64,000 nt of DNA from Halanaerobiales bacterium. GTDB taxonomy: Bacteria; Bacillota; Halanaerobiia; Halanaerobiales; Halanaerobiaceae. Every line of letters starts with the position of its first letter. Positions within the stretch are counted from its first letter, which is position 1. The DNA is taken from the NCBI GenBank assembly GCA_016278485.1, contig JADQBT010000013.1:108183-172182 (forward strand), read 5' to 3'. The position numbers were made by a program, and so were the translations under genes. The notes under the pieces were generated by a model that was not told the origin of the DNA, searched no databases, and saw only the letters and a list, made by a program, of their open reading frames with translations. Below are positions 18,446 through 27,192 of this stretch, piece after piece.

Positions 18446-19547
18446 CTACCCTTCTATCTGATCTTTTAAATAAGCTTCAATAAATTCATCCAGATAACCA
18501 TCCATTACTTTCTGTACATTTCCTTCTTCAAAATCTGTCCGATGATCTTTAATCATACTATAAGGATGAAAGACATAAGAGCGGATCTGACTTCCCCAGG
18601 CAATTTCTTTATGATCACTCCGAAGGTCATCTATTCTATCTGCCTGAGCTTCTTCTTTCAACTCTAACAAACGTGCTGACAAAATTTTCATAGCCGTCTG
18701 TTTGTTTTTATGCTGTGAACGTTCATTTTGGCACTGCACTATTACACCTGTTGGCAAGTGGGTTATTCGCACAGCCGAATCTGTCTTATTAACATGCTGG
18801 CCTCCCGCACCACTGGCACGATAGGTTGCAATTTTAAGATCTGATTCATCAATATCTACTTCCAGATCATCATCAATCTCTGGTAAAACTTCTACCGAAG
18901 CAAAAGATGTATGGCGGCGACCAGAAGAGTCAAAAGGTGATATCCTTACCAGACGATGGACACCGCGTTCACTCTTTAAATAACCAAAAGCAAAATCACC
19001 AGTAATTAAGATGGTGACACTCTTAATACCTGCTTCCTCACCTGGTAAAAAGTCAAGTGTTTCAACTTGATAATCATTATTTTCAGCCCAACGAGTATAC
19101 ATTCTTAAAAGCATCTCTGCCCAATCCTGTGACTCTGTTCCACCAGCACCAGGATGAATAGAAAGGATGGCATTATGTGCATCATACTCGCCATTTAAAC
19201 GCAATTTTAACTCAAGTCGGTCCAATCCTTGCTCAAGCTGGCTGAGTAGTTCAACAGCTTCAGCTTCCATGCTGGCTTCATCTTCCTCAGCTGCCAACTC
19301 CAGATAAACCGCAGCATCTTCTATTTTCTCTTCCATATTTTCTAGAAAGTTCAACCTCTTTTTTATATCATCAAGACGGCGTGATTTAGCTTTAGCAGCT
19401 TGATTATCATCCCAAAATCCAGGTGCAACCATCTCTTTTTCGATCAATTCTTTTTCTGATTTTAATTGATCTGGGTCAAAGTAAATCACTCACTTCATCT
19501 AATCTAGCTTGTAGGCTTTTGAGCCTATCTAAATAATCACTCTTCAT
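18446..19547 (-). CDS. prfB: Peptide chain release factor 2, with programmed +1 frameshift
   Basis: RF2 (366 residues when joined) releases finished proteins at UGA and UAA. Translation starts at ATG 19547 (ribosome site GGGAG), runs 23 codons, meets an in-frame UGA at 19478-19476 in the classical slip sequence CTTTGAC, and continues in the +1 frame from GAC 19477-19475 to 18446. The joined protein has the RF2 tripeptide context 'RISPFDSSGRRHTSFASV' and the catalytic GGQ in 'ASGAGGQHVNKTDSAV'. The E. coli-like Shine-Dalgarno stimulator before the slip site is not evident. secA ends six bases upstream, the usual secA-prfB order. Confidence 0.95.
19475..19481 (-). promoter_or_regulatory. Programmed frameshift site of prfB
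   Basis: CTTTGAC on the minus strand: CUU decoded at 19481-19479, UGA at 19478-19476. When RF2 is scarce the ribosome slips forward one base and makes full-length RF2, a known self-regulating loop. The bases before it read GTGATTTA, without the AGGGGG stimulator of E. coli. Confidence 0.95.
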
Positions 19548-19553
19548 CTTCTA

Positions 19554-22139
19554 TCATCTCCCACAACATTTTTTATACTTTTTACCACTACCACAGGGAC
19601 AAGGATCATTTCTCCCAGGTTCATCTGGCTTAATTACTGTTTGTTGTTTAGGTCTTTTTTTGCCATTTCCCTGTTGTGCTTGTGCTTCCTGTTGCTGAAC
19701 CGCCTGTTGACGACGTAAAATCTCTTCCGGATCAGAATATTCCAGACGTCGCCGATCAACTGGAGCAACTTTTTCATCTCTCTTATCATCTCTAACCTGT
19801 ATCTGAAAAGCAGTTTTTATTATATCTTCACGGATAGAACTGGTCATTTCATTAAACATATCATAAGACTCAAATTTATACTCTGTCAAAGGGTCTTTCT
19901 GACCATAAGCGCGTAAGCCTATCCCCTGGCGTAATTGGTCCATATTATCAAGGTGAGACATCCATTTTCGATCAATAGTTCTTAATGAAAGGAATTTAAT
20001 AATCCCAGTAAATCTTTCCTCACCTAGTTCTTCTTCTCTTTTAAGATAAGATTTTTTGCCTTGTTCAAATAAATAATCTTTTATTTCATGCCGAGCCTGT
20101 TCAGTTAAATTTTTACGTGAAATATCAGAATCTAAGCCAAGGTCTTTAATATATTCATAAAGCCCATTAAGATCCCATTCATCAGGATGTATTTCTTCCG
20201 GTAAGAACATTTCTACGATGTTATCTACCAACTGTTCTAACATCCCAAATAATTTTTCTTTAAACTGATCAGTTTTCAATAATTCGCGACGCTGATCATA
20301 GATTACGGCACGCTGTTTATTCATAATATCATCATAAGCCAATATTGCTTTTCTGATCTCAAAGTTACGTGATTCAACTTTTTGCTGAGCTTTTTCCAGT
20401 GAACGTGATATCAACTTATGCTCAATCGGTTCATCACCTTCCATACCTAGTTTATCAAGTAATCCAGCGATATTATCTGAACCAAAAAGTCGGAGCAAGT
20501 CATCTTCTAGAGAGACAAAAAATTGGGAAGAGCCAGGATCTCCCTGGCGGCCTGAACGACCACGCAACTGATTATCTATGCGCCTACTTTCATGTCTTTC
20601 TGTTCCTAAAACATGTAAACCACCTAGTTTTTGCACACCATCTTCTAAAACAATATCAGTACCACGACCGGCCATATTAGTTGCTATTGTTACACTATTT
20701 TTTTGACCCGCATTTTTAATTATATCGGCTTCACGTTCATGATTTTTTGCATTAAGCACATTATGTGGTACGTTAATTTTTTGCAACATACTACTTAAAA
20801 GTTCTGATTTATCTATATCGACAGTACCAACTAGTACTGGCTGACCTTTTTCATATAATCTAGCAATTTCTTCAACAGAGGCTTTGAACTTAGCCTGCAC
20901 ATCACTAAATACTAAATCAGGCATATCGTCTCTAATCATTGGCTCATTTGTTGGTACAACAATAACTTCCATGCCATATATTTTAATGAACTCTTCTTCT
21001 TCCGTTGCAGCTGTACCTGTCATACCAGCAAGTTTATCATACATACGGAAAAAGTTTTGCAAAGTAATACTGGCAAAAGTTTGGTTACCCTGCTTGACCT
21101 GTACCCCTTCTTTAGCCTCAATTGCCTGATGTAACCCTTCACTATAACGGCGGCCTTCCATCACTCGACCGGTAAATTCATCGACAATCTTTACTTCTCC
21201 ATCTTTAACGATATAGTCACGATCTTTTTTCATTAAAGTAAATGCCCGTAAAGCTTGATTAAGTTGATGGTTTAACTTAAAATGCTTATCTGCAAATAAG
21301 TTTTCAATATTTAGCAATCCTTCAACTCTACCAACTCCATCTTCAGTCAGATGAACTAATTTATTTTTTTCGTCAATTTCATAATCCTGATCTCGCACAA
21401 GTTTAGGAATGATCCGATTAAATTTACGATAATCACTAGTTGATTCTTGGACCGGACCAGAGATAATCAATGGTGTCCGAGCTTCATCAATTAAAATACT
21501 ATCAACCTCATCCAGAATTGCATAATGATGATCGCGCTGGACCAGGTCTTCCTCTTTATATGACATATTATCTCGCAAATAATCAAAACCAAACTCATTA
21601 TTTGTTCCATAAGTAATATCTGCCTGATAAGCTTCTCTTCTTTCGGCTGGGCTCATACCACTCAAAATTACACCTACAGAAAGTCCTAGAAAACGATAGA
21701 TCTGGCCCATCCATTCACTATCACGTTTAGCCAAATAATCATTAACTGTAATAACATGCACACCTTTACCTGTTAAGGCATTAAGATAGACAGGCAAAGT
21801 AGCAGCTAATGTCTTTCCCTCACCAGTCTTCATTTCTGCTATCTTTCCCTGGTGAAGCACAATCCCTCCCAATAACTGGACATCATAATGACGAAAACCT
21901 TCATCTGTAGACCGCTGAGCTGCTTCTCTAACAACTGCAAATGACTCAACTAATAGATCATCAAGCTTTTCACCAGCTTGATAACGTTCTTTAAATTCAG
22001 CTGTCTTATTCTTTAATTCTGCATCACTCAACTGCTGTACAGTTGGTTCTAACTCATTAATTTCAGCAATAATCGGCTCCAACTTTTTCAATTCTTTTTC
22101 ATTTGGGTCTTTAAAAAGACTCTTTATAAAATTAAGCAT
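19554..22139 (-). CDS. secA: Preprotein translocase ATPase SecA
   Basis: About 861 residues. SecA drives secretory proteins through SecYEG. Visible features: Walker A '[20 protein letters not shown]' near residue 100, helicase-type motif '[19 protein letters not shown]', the motif '[12 protein letters not shown]', and the C-terminal zinc-binding SEC-C motif '[15 protein letters not shown]', which binds SecB and lipids. A Q-rich linker precedes that tail. ATG 22139 is spaced properly from AGGGTGG; the in-frame GTG 22148 lies in the ribosome site. It is the first gene of the unit ending at yitT. Confidence 0.97.
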   Translation of the reverse strand: MLNFIKSLFKDPNEKELKKLEPIIAEINELEPTVQQLSDAELKNKTAEFKERYQAGEKLDDLLVESFAVVREAAQRSTDEGFRHYDVQLLGGIVLHQGKIAEMKTGEGKTLAATLPVYLNALTGKGVHVITVNDYLAKRDSEWMGQIYRFLGLSVGVILSGMSPAERREAYQADITYGTNNEFGFDYLRDNMSYKEEDLVQRDHHYAILDEVDSILIDEARTPLIISGPVQESTSDYRKFNRIIPKLVRDQDYEIDEKNKLVHLTEDGVGRVEGLLNIENLFADKHFKLNHQLNQALRAFTLMKKDRDYIVKDGEVKIVDEFTGRVMEGRRYSEGLHQAIEAKEGVQVKQGNQTFASITLQNFFRMYDKLAGMTGTAATEEEEFIKIYGMEVIVVPTNEPMIRDDMPDLVFSDVQAKFKASVEEIARLYEKGQPVLVGTVDIDKSELLSSMLQKINVPHNVLNAKNHEREADIIKNAGQKNSVTIATNMAGRGTDIVLEDGVQKLGGLHVLGTERHESRRIDNQLRGRSGRQGDPGSSQFFVSLEDDLLRLFGSDNIAGLLDKLGMEGDEPIEHKLISRSLEKAQQKVESRNFEIRKAILAYDDIMNKQRAVIYDQRRELLKTDQFKEKLFGMLEQLVDNIVEMFLPEEIHPDEWDLNGLYEYIKDLGLDSDISRKNLTEQARHEIKDYLFEQGKKSYLKREEELGEERFTGIIKFLSLRTIDRKWMSHLDNMDQLRQGIGLRAYGQKDPLTEYKFESYDMFNEMTSSIREDIIKTAFQIQVRDDKRDEKVAPVDRRRLEYSDPEEILRRQQAVQQQEAQAQQGNGKKRPKQQTVIKPDEPGRNDPCPCGSGKKYKKCCGR

Positions 22140-22177
22140 ATCTACCACCCTGTTTATTTAGATTACAATCAAATTTA

Positions 22178-22206
22178 ATTATATCACCTTAACTAACAAA
22201 TCTCAA
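22178..22206 (-). promoter_or_regulatory. Sigma-A type promoter of the secA operon
   Basis: On the minus strand TTGAGA (22206-22201) and a perfect TATAAT (22183-22178) are separated by exactly 17 bases. The expected start is near 22171, about 30 bases before the secA ATG. Confidence 0.7.
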
Positions 22207-22242
22207 TCAAGCTTTATTAGTAGTAAGTGTTAAGTTCCATTC

Positions 22243-22752
22243 TTAAGTTTCATTCTCATCTTTCCAATTAAACTCTTCTTTTAAATCTTCCAATACTTGA
22301 TAAACAACCGGACAGACTGAACTATTATCAATCACTTCAATCAACCTATGTGCCATTATTTTTTTATCTAAATGTGGATAGGAACGGCAAGGATGGGGAC
22401 GGTTAGTATAAATCTGACATTTATTCTCATGCAAAAAGGGACAACTATTTGTTTTCAAAATATAACCATCTGATTTTTCCAAATCGACATATTTATTCAT
22501 AAATTCACTCATGGAGATCTCTAATTCATTGACAAGTGATCTTATTTCACCTTTGCTGAAACGCGGGTCTAAACTCCTGCAGCAATTTGCACAACTTAAA
22601 CAAAAATCCTCTGTTAAATACTTTTCGCTCAACTCAACAAACAGACTATCTAATTTAGACGGATTAATCCCTTTTAAATAATTCATAAATCTATAGTTCT
22701 CATCGCCTTTAGCAAATGCCATCTTCTTTAATTTTTCGATATTTTTTAGCAC
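22243..22752 (-). CDS. YkgJ-type cysteine cluster protein
   Basis: About 169 residues with the YkgJ/UPF0153 cysteine pattern: 'CLSCANCCR' near residue 65, then 'CPFLHENKCQIYTNRPHPCR' near 105-125. These cysteines probably bind zinc or an iron-sulfur cluster; the function is unknown. I start it at GTG 22752, six bases after a good AGGAG. The longer in-frame GTG at 22794 would place the hpf terminator hairpin inside the coding region. It lies between hpf and secA. Confidence 0.75.
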   Translation of the reverse strand: MLKNIEKLKKMAFAKGDENYRFMNYLKGINPSKLDSLFVELSEKYLTEDFCLSCANCCRSLDPRFSKGEIRSLVNELEISMSEFMNKYVDLEKSDGYILKTNSCPFLHENKCQIYTNRPHPCRSYPHLDKKIMAHRLIEVIDNSSVCPVVYQVLEDLKEEFNWKDENET

Positions 22753-22787
22753 AATCTGCTCCTTTTTTTGCCAGTCTAATATGACAA

Positions 22788-22813
22788 AAGCCACCGTTTA
22801 TTTACGGTGGCTT
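22788..22813 (-). terminator. Rho-independent terminator after hpf
   Basis: Perfect 10-base inverted repeat AAGCCACCGT / ACGGTGGCTT with a 6-base loop, followed by a short T-rich stretch on the minus strand. It lies about 30 bases beyond the hpf stop. Confidence 0.8.
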
Positions 22814-22844
22814 AAGCCTTTTTGTCTATAGATTAAAATTTATT

Positions 22845-23423
22845 CTAAAAAGTAGGTTCAATCAAACCATAGTTACCATCTCTACGTTTATAAACAACAT
22901 TAGTTTCCTCAGATTCAGCATTATGGAAAACAAAAAAGTCATGACCAAGTAAATCCATTTGCATACAAGCTTCTTGCAAATTCATCGGTTTCATAGCAAA
23001 CCTTTTTGTCTTTACAATCTGTGGTTCAAATTCTTCTTCCTTATCTTCTTTTGTTGGATGAAGAATCTCTTCTGTACGTTCTTCTTTAAATTCTTCTTTA
23101 AACTCTTGTTTTCTCTCTATAAGTCTATCATGAATTTTAGTCTTGTATTTCCGAATCTGGCGTTCTAATTTTTCCACTACACCATCTATCGATGCATACA
23201 TATCATCAGTTTCTTCTTCGCCCCTGAGAATAAGTCCTTTTACAAAAGCTGTTACCTCAACAATATGACGGTCTTTTTCTACCTCCATCGAGATCTGTAC
23301 TTCCATCTGTTTTTCATTATACTTTCCATTGAAAAACCTGCTTAACTTACTAACCTTCTGTTCTGCATGCTCTTTCAACGCTGGAGTAACATCGATGTTC
23401 TTACCATAAGTGATAATTTTCAT
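22845..23423 (-). CDS. hpf: Ribosome hibernation promoting factor, long form
   Basis: About 192 residues: an N-terminal S30AE domain (about 1-100, 'MKIITYGKNIDVTPALKEHA') that sits in the ribosomal decoding site, a charged linker, and the C-terminal dimerisation domain of long Hpf (about 135-192, 'RFAMKPMNLQEACMQMDLLG') that joins two 70S particles into a 100S dimer. The start is ATG 23423, eight bases after GAGGAG. It has its own terminator and a strong sigma-H-like promoter (23478-23506); the B. subtilis homologue yvyD is also under sigma-H. Confidence 0.95.
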   Translation of the reverse strand: MKIITYGKNIDVTPALKEHAEQKVSKLSRFFNGKYNEKQMEVQISMEVEKDRHIVEVTAFVKGLILRGEEETDDMYASIDGVVEKLERQIRKYKTKIHDRLIERKQEFKEEFKEERTEEILHPTKEDKEEEFEPQIVKTKRFAMKPMNLQEACMQMDLLGHDFFVFHNAESEETNVVYKRRDGNYGLIEPTF

Positions 23424-23477
23424 ACAACCCACTCCTCTCTCAAACTATGAATTCCAAAAATGAAATTCTATGATAAT

Positions 23478-23506
23478 ATATTCAACAAATTGCTGCAAAT
23501 TCCTGC
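23478..23506 (-). promoter_or_regulatory. Sigma-H type promoter of hpf
   Basis: On the minus strand the -35 element GCAGGAATT (23506-23498) and the -10 element GTTGAATAT (23486-23478) are separated by 11 bases. Both match the published Bacillus sigma-H consensus RNAGGAWWW / RNNGAATWW at every position. The expected start is about 48 bases before the hpf ATG. A sigH gene lies 0.8 kb upstream. Confidence 0.7.
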
Positions 23507-23557
23507 TTTCTGAGGAGTAAAAGAATTTAATTAGATTAAATTGTAATATAGATTACA

Positions 23558-24298
23558 CTAATTTGCGATTAAAGAGACTGTAGCTGGCGTCAAAATATAG
23601 ATACTCAAATCATTAATATTTGCCTGCAATACTTTACTTACCTCATTAACCGTACTACCTGTTGTATATATATCATCTACAATCAAGATGTTAGTATTAT
23701 CATACATTTGGTAATTTTTATGCATTGACATCCTAAAAACTCCATCTAGTTCACTCTGACGAGCTTCTTTGCTTAAAGAAAAAAGTGGAAGGGTATTTTT
23801 ATCTCTAAAAAGTAAGTCATTAACCAGTTTAATCCCTGTTTTTTTAGCCAATATTTCAGCTAACAGTAGAGACTGATTATAACCTCTCATTGACAACCTT
23901 TCAACATGAAGTGGAACCGGCATTATATAATCAATCGACAAATTATTATAATTTTCACAAAAATATACATATAACAAATCACCGATTGGCTCTGCCAGTT
24001 CGGGTTGATCAAGATATTTCATTCTAAGCAGCAGTTGACGAGCTGTCCCTTGGTAAATAAAACAGCTTCTTGCCATTTTGAAATAATACTTATCTGCCTG
24101 ACAATCTGCACATAATTCTTCTCCGTTAGTTAATAACTCTCGGCCACACTTTGTACAAAAACTTTCATTAAATTTAAAACCACTCAAACAATTATCACAT
24201 AGATGCTTGACTTCAGACCGAAAATAATCTTGACCACAATAATAACAATAAGGTTGTTCCGGATATATCCAGTCAATAATTTTCTGCCAAATCTTCAT
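23558..24298 (-). CDS. comF: ComF family protein (phosphoribosyltransferase-like)
   Basis: 246 residues. The N-terminal part holds zinc-finger CxxC pairs ('CYYCGQDYF', 'CDNCLSGF', 'CTKCGREL', 'CADCQ'). The C-terminal half is a type I phosphoribosyltransferase fold with the PRPP loop 'NILIVDDIYTTGSTVNEVSK'. ComF proteins assist DNA uptake in competent bacteria and occur widely beyond them. The ATG at 24298 directly follows the sigH stop. It is the last gene of the long array; I see no hairpin terminator after it, but the hpf promoter begins 50 bases on. Confidence 0.85.
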   Translation of the reverse strand: MKIWQKIIDWIYPEQPYCYYCGQDYFRSEVKHLCDNCLSGFKFNESFCTKCGRELLTNGEELCADCQADKYYFKMARSCFIYQGTARQLLLRMKYLDQPELAEPIGDLLYVYFCENYNNLSIDYIMPVPLHVERLSMRGYNQSLLLAEILAKKTGIKLVNDLLFRDKNTLPLFSLSKEARQSELDGVFRMSMHKNYQMYDNTNILIVDDIYTTGSTVNEVSKVLQANINDLSIYILTPATVSLIAN

Positions 24299-24928
24299 CT
24301 ATCCAACCAAATCTTTCAAATTGTAATTGCCTTTAATAGAGTTAATTTTCTTCCTCGCTCTCTGTAAAGCATTATCAACTGTCTTTATATTTACCTCTAA
24401 CTCATCTGAAATTTCCTGATAAGATTTACTAGCCAAATACTCATAAAAAACTTCTCTTTCAAGTTCCGTAAGTTCTCGATTAATATCTCTAAAAACATGA
24501 CCTAAAATTTCCTGATAAATATATTTTCTTTCCAGATTCTCACTTTCATCAGGTAATATTTCATTAAAACTGCGACCTGAATCATAATCATAATCAAGTG
24601 TTTTATCAAGCGATGCTGATTGATTGAGGGGAATATGTTTTTGGCGGTTTGCTTTTTTGATAGCAGAAACTAACTGTCTATGTACACATAACTGACAAAA
24701 GCCACGAAATGAGGCACCTCTGCCATACTTGAAATCACGAATAGATTTATAGAGTCCAACTCGGCCTTCTTGAATTACATCATCCTTATCAAGACCTTTG
24801 ATGAAAAAATACTTGGCTTTAGCATAAACAATATCCATATTTTGATCAATTAAAAATTCGATAGCCAATCTATTGCCTTGCTGTGCCAGCTCTATTACTT
24901 CTTCTTCTTCTAATTTCTGGCTGAACAA
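24299..24928 (-). CDS. sigH: RNA polymerase sigma factor SigH
   Basis: About 209 residues, close to B. subtilis SigH along its whole length. Diagnostic stretches: 'DKDDVIQEGRVGLYKSIRDF' (region 2), 'RQKHIPLNQSASLD', and the region 4 motif 'SYQEISDELEVNIKTVDNALQRARKK'. SigH governs transition-state genes and competence and sporulation entry in Firmicutes. The likely start is TTG 24928, five bases after GGGGTGG; ATG 24949 is possible but has no ribosome site. The context is envelope and flagellar genes instead of the usual rpmG/secE/nusG neighbourhood. Confidence 0.88.
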   Translation of the reverse strand: MFSQKLEEEEVIELAQQGNRLAIEFLIDQNMDIVYAKAKYFFIKGLDKDDVIQEGRVGLYKSIRDFKYGRGASFRGFCQLCVHRQLVSAIKKANRQKHIPLNQSASLDKTLDYDYDSGRSFNEILPDESENLERKYIYQEILGHVFRDINRELTELEREVFYEYLASKSYQEISDELEVNIKTVDNALQRARKKINSIKGNYNLKDLVG

Positions 24929-24952
24929 GAATACCACCCCATCCTGCATTTT

Positions 24953-25060
24953 TTAGAACAAACTTAGTATATCTTGAAAGCTTACTCCCAGATAAACTAG
25001 AGCAGACCCGATTAAAAGAATAACCAAAACTAAGACTATATTTAATTGTTGATTACTCAT
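24953..25060 (-). CDS. Small single-span membrane peptide, 35 residues
   Basis: A 35-codon frame from ATG 25060 to TAA 24955-24953. It encodes a short polar head (MSNQQ), one hydrophobic helix (about 6-25) and a short tail ending DILSLF. AGGGGC, nine bases before the ATG, lies in the end of hldE2, whose stop is one base upstream, so coupled translation is plausible. It fills the hldE2-sigH gap almost exactly. I recognise no family. Confidence 0.5.
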   Translation of the reverse strand: MSNQQLNIVLVLVILLIGSALVYLGVSFQDILSLF

Positions 25061-25061
25061 T

Positions 25062-25535
25062 TTATTTGCCCCTAATTTTTTTAATTAAATCACTAGTTGA
25101 ACGGCCTTTAATCTTAGTAATTAAAACAATCTTGCCACCATAATCATAAACTACTTCAGCTTCTGGCAGATCTTCAATCCGATAATCACCGCCTTTAACA
25201 TAAATAGGTGGCTCAATTACTTCTAGTAATTTTTGACAATCAATATCAGAAAATAATACTAGATAATCTATCATCTCTAGTGCACTAAGCAATTCCAAAC
25301 GGTCTTTTTCCTTAACTAATGGTCGTCCTTTACCTTTGAGTTCCTGTACAGAACTATCACTATTGACAGCAACAACCAATTTATCACCTAGTTGAGCTGC
25401 TTTCTGTAAATATCTAACATGACCTATATGTAATAGATCAAAACATCCATTTGTAAATACTAATAACTCCTGATTAGCTTTCATTTCATTAGCTATGGTT
25501 TGTAGTTCATCTATACTCTTAATTTTACTATGCAT
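25062..25535 (-). CDS. hldC: D-glycero-beta-D-manno-heptose 1-phosphate adenylyltransferase
   Basis: 157 residues of the nucleotidyltransferase fold. It has the (H)xGH-type motif 'TNGCFDLLHIGHVRYLQKA' near residue 30 and a later 'IKGRSTSDLIKKI' ending that is typical of the RfaE2/HldE C-terminal domain. It makes ADP-heptose for lipopolysaccharide core, so it implies an outer membrane. The ATG at 25535 follows AGAGGTG and overlaps the kinase gene by 8 bases. In many Proteobacteria the two activities are fused in HldE; here they are separate genes. Confidence 0.88.
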   Translation of the reverse strand: MHSKIKSIDELQTIANEMKANQELLVFTNGCFDLLHIGHVRYLQKAAQLGDKLVVAVNSDSSVQELKGKGRPLVKEKDRLELLSALEMIDYLVLFSDIDCQKLLEVIEPPIYVKGGDYRIEDLPEAEVVYDYGGKIVLITKIKGRSTSDLIKKIRGK

Positions 25536-26535
25536 TTTTTTTCACCTCTGCTCTAAGTTCTACAGGATCTACTGTCGCAACACCACTTTTGCGGACTACA
25601 ATACCAGCGGCATGATTAGCTAAATGAATTGCTTCTTCCGGCTGAGCCCCAGCTGCAAGTGCAAGTAAAAGTGTACCTACAACTGTATCACCAGCACCTG
25701 TTACATCAAAAACTTCACTAAAATTTGCTGCCGGGATATGATAAGGTACTTTATCAGCAGAAAAAAGCGTCATACCTGCTCCTCCTTGCGTTATCAGCAA
25801 ATAATCTAATAAAAGTTCTTCTCTTAATTTTTCCCCTGCCCAATCTACCTCAGCTTGCTCAAGTAGTTCTCGTCCAACTGCAGCGCTTGCTTCTTCCAGA
25901 TTCGGCGTAGCTATGGTAGCCTGCTTAAATCCAGCTAAATTATAGCGACTATCAACAGCGACAGGAATATTTAATTTTCTGGCTTTTGCAATAATTTCCT
26001 GTCGAATCCTCTTTGTAAAAAGACCATTGCCATAATCTGAGAGCAAAATTCCATCCAAATCCTGCAGCAGACGATCTAGTTCATCCAAAAATTTTTCTTC
26101 CAGTTCTTGCTTTAAGGGGCTATCTTCCAAATGGTCAATCCGCACCACCTGTTGTTTTACTATTTGCTCTCCACCAGCCAGAACACGCATTTTAACAGAT
26201 GTCGGTCGTGAATTATCAACAATTAAATTATCTATATTAATTTTACGCTGAATTAGTTCATTTTGTAGTTGTTTTCCTGCTAAGTCGTCACCTAACAGAC
26301 CTGCTAAAGAAACCTGAGCCTGAAGACTAGCAATATTACTGGCTGCATTTGCCCCTCCACCAGGTAAGATATGCTCATCTCTATGTCGCAAAATCAGGAC
26401 AGGAGCTTCTCTGGATAAACGCTCCGGATCCCCTATCACAAACTTATCAGCAATTAAATCACCAACAACTAATATTTTCTGATTTTTGAAAGAATTAATA
26501 TAAAACAATAACTTATCGACAGTAACTAGCTCCAT
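25528..26535 (-). CDS. hldA: D-glycero-beta-D-manno-heptose-7-phosphate kinase
   Basis: About 335 residues of the PfkB/ribokinase fold: 'VVGDLIADKFVIGDPERLSREAPV' at the start is the RfaE1 signature, 'GGGANAASNIASL' the substrate loop, 'DVTGAGDTVVGTLLLAL' the ATP/anion-hole motif with the catalytic Asp. It phosphorylates heptose-7-phosphate on the path to ADP-heptose. The start is ATG 26535 after AGGAGG. It is paired with the adenylyltransferase gene and preceded by an outer-membrane-like protein gene. Confidence 0.9.
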   Translation of the reverse strand: MELVTVDKLLFYINSFKNQKILVVGDLIADKFVIGDPERLSREAPVLILRHRDEHILPGGGANAASNIASLQAQVSLAGLLGDDLAGKQLQNELIQRKINIDNLIVDNSRPTSVKMRVLAGGEQIVKQQVVRIDHLEDSPLKQELEEKFLDELDRLLQDLDGILLSDYGNGLFTKRIRQEIIAKARKLNIPVAVDSRYNLAGFKQATIATPNLEEASAAVGRELLEQAEVDWAGEKLREELLLDYLLITQGGAGMTLFSADKVPYHIPAANFSEVFDVTGAGDTVVGTLLLALAAGAQPEEAIHLANHAAGIVVRKSGVATVDPVELRAEVKKNA

Positions 26536-26576
26536 CAAAGACCTCCTGTATCTATTACTATTTATAGCTCTATTTT

Positions 26577-27113
26577 TTAAAGTTCTATTTTTAAACCAAT
26601 ATCAATTGTTTCTTCCTGCAAGTTCCAGTAACTATTACCAAAGCTTACTGTTAAATCTGTACTATTATTGATAGAGTGCGCAAGTCCAATTCTATAATAC
26701 AGGTGATCAGCTAACTTATCTTCGAAAAAGTACGCTGTTTGCCAAAAGACACGTTTCTTGCCTTGCATTAAACTTTCACCCGATAAGCCAACTGCTTTAC
26801 CAAGGTCAAAATTATTCACTTCATCAGTTAACAAAAAATCTATACTCATCCTCGCAGTTTCAGCTTGCTTAAAATTAAGCTGCCAGCTGCCAAAAAAATT
26901 AAAGTCATCTCCATTAAAAGCAGCCCCAGCCCGTATATTGTTAATTGGTGTTAGCTTGTAATCGACTGCCATTTTTAGATAGTCTATGGAAAAACTATCA
27001 CCTGCAAAGCTATAGTGTACATCTGTAAGTTCTCCCGGGTTTGCAGCTAGCAAATTGCTTGCTAAAAATAGGATAAACAAAATACTAAGTATTATTATTT
27101 TAATTTTTTTCAT
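26577..27113 (-). CDS. Small secreted protein, probably an outer-membrane beta-barrel
   Basis: 178 residues from ATG 27113, which follows AAAGGAG at a normal distance; the frame extends upstream, but with no signal-like start. A signal peptide (about 1-23, cut after 'LLAA' or nearby) is followed by about 150 residues of alternating polar and hydrophobic/aromatic stretches ('FSIDYLKMAVDYKL', 'FNFFGSWQLNFKQ', 'LYYRIGLAHSI', 'IDIGLKIEL'), the pattern of membrane beta-strands in a small 8-strand barrel. No family was recognised. Its position before heptose genes supports an outer-membrane location. Confidence 0.55.
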   Translation of the reverse strand: MKKIKIIILSILFILFLASNLLAANPGELTDVHYSFAGDSFSIDYLKMAVDYKLTPINNIRAGAAFNGDDFNFFGSWQLNFKQAETARMSIDFLLTDEVNNFDLGKAVGLSGESLMQGKKRVFWQTAYFFEDKLADHLYYRIGLAHSINNSTDLTVSFGNSYWNLQEETIDIGLKIEL

Positions 27114-27192
27114 CTCTTGAGCTCCTTTACGTTCTTTTATACAATTCAACCTGCAATAGGCAAAATATAATTGGCAAGATGCAATGCAAACT

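Noticed and set aside
18446..19489. prfB as a truncated gene or pseudogene starting at GTG 19489
   Set aside because: The upstream 23 codons, the CTTTGAC slip sequence and the in-frame UGA show the normal programmed frameshift; the joined protein has full RF2 length.
22752..22794. Longer start (GTG 22794) for the YkgJ-type gene
   Set aside because: It would include part of the hpf terminator hairpin and has no ribosome site; GTG 22752 has AGGAG at six bases.
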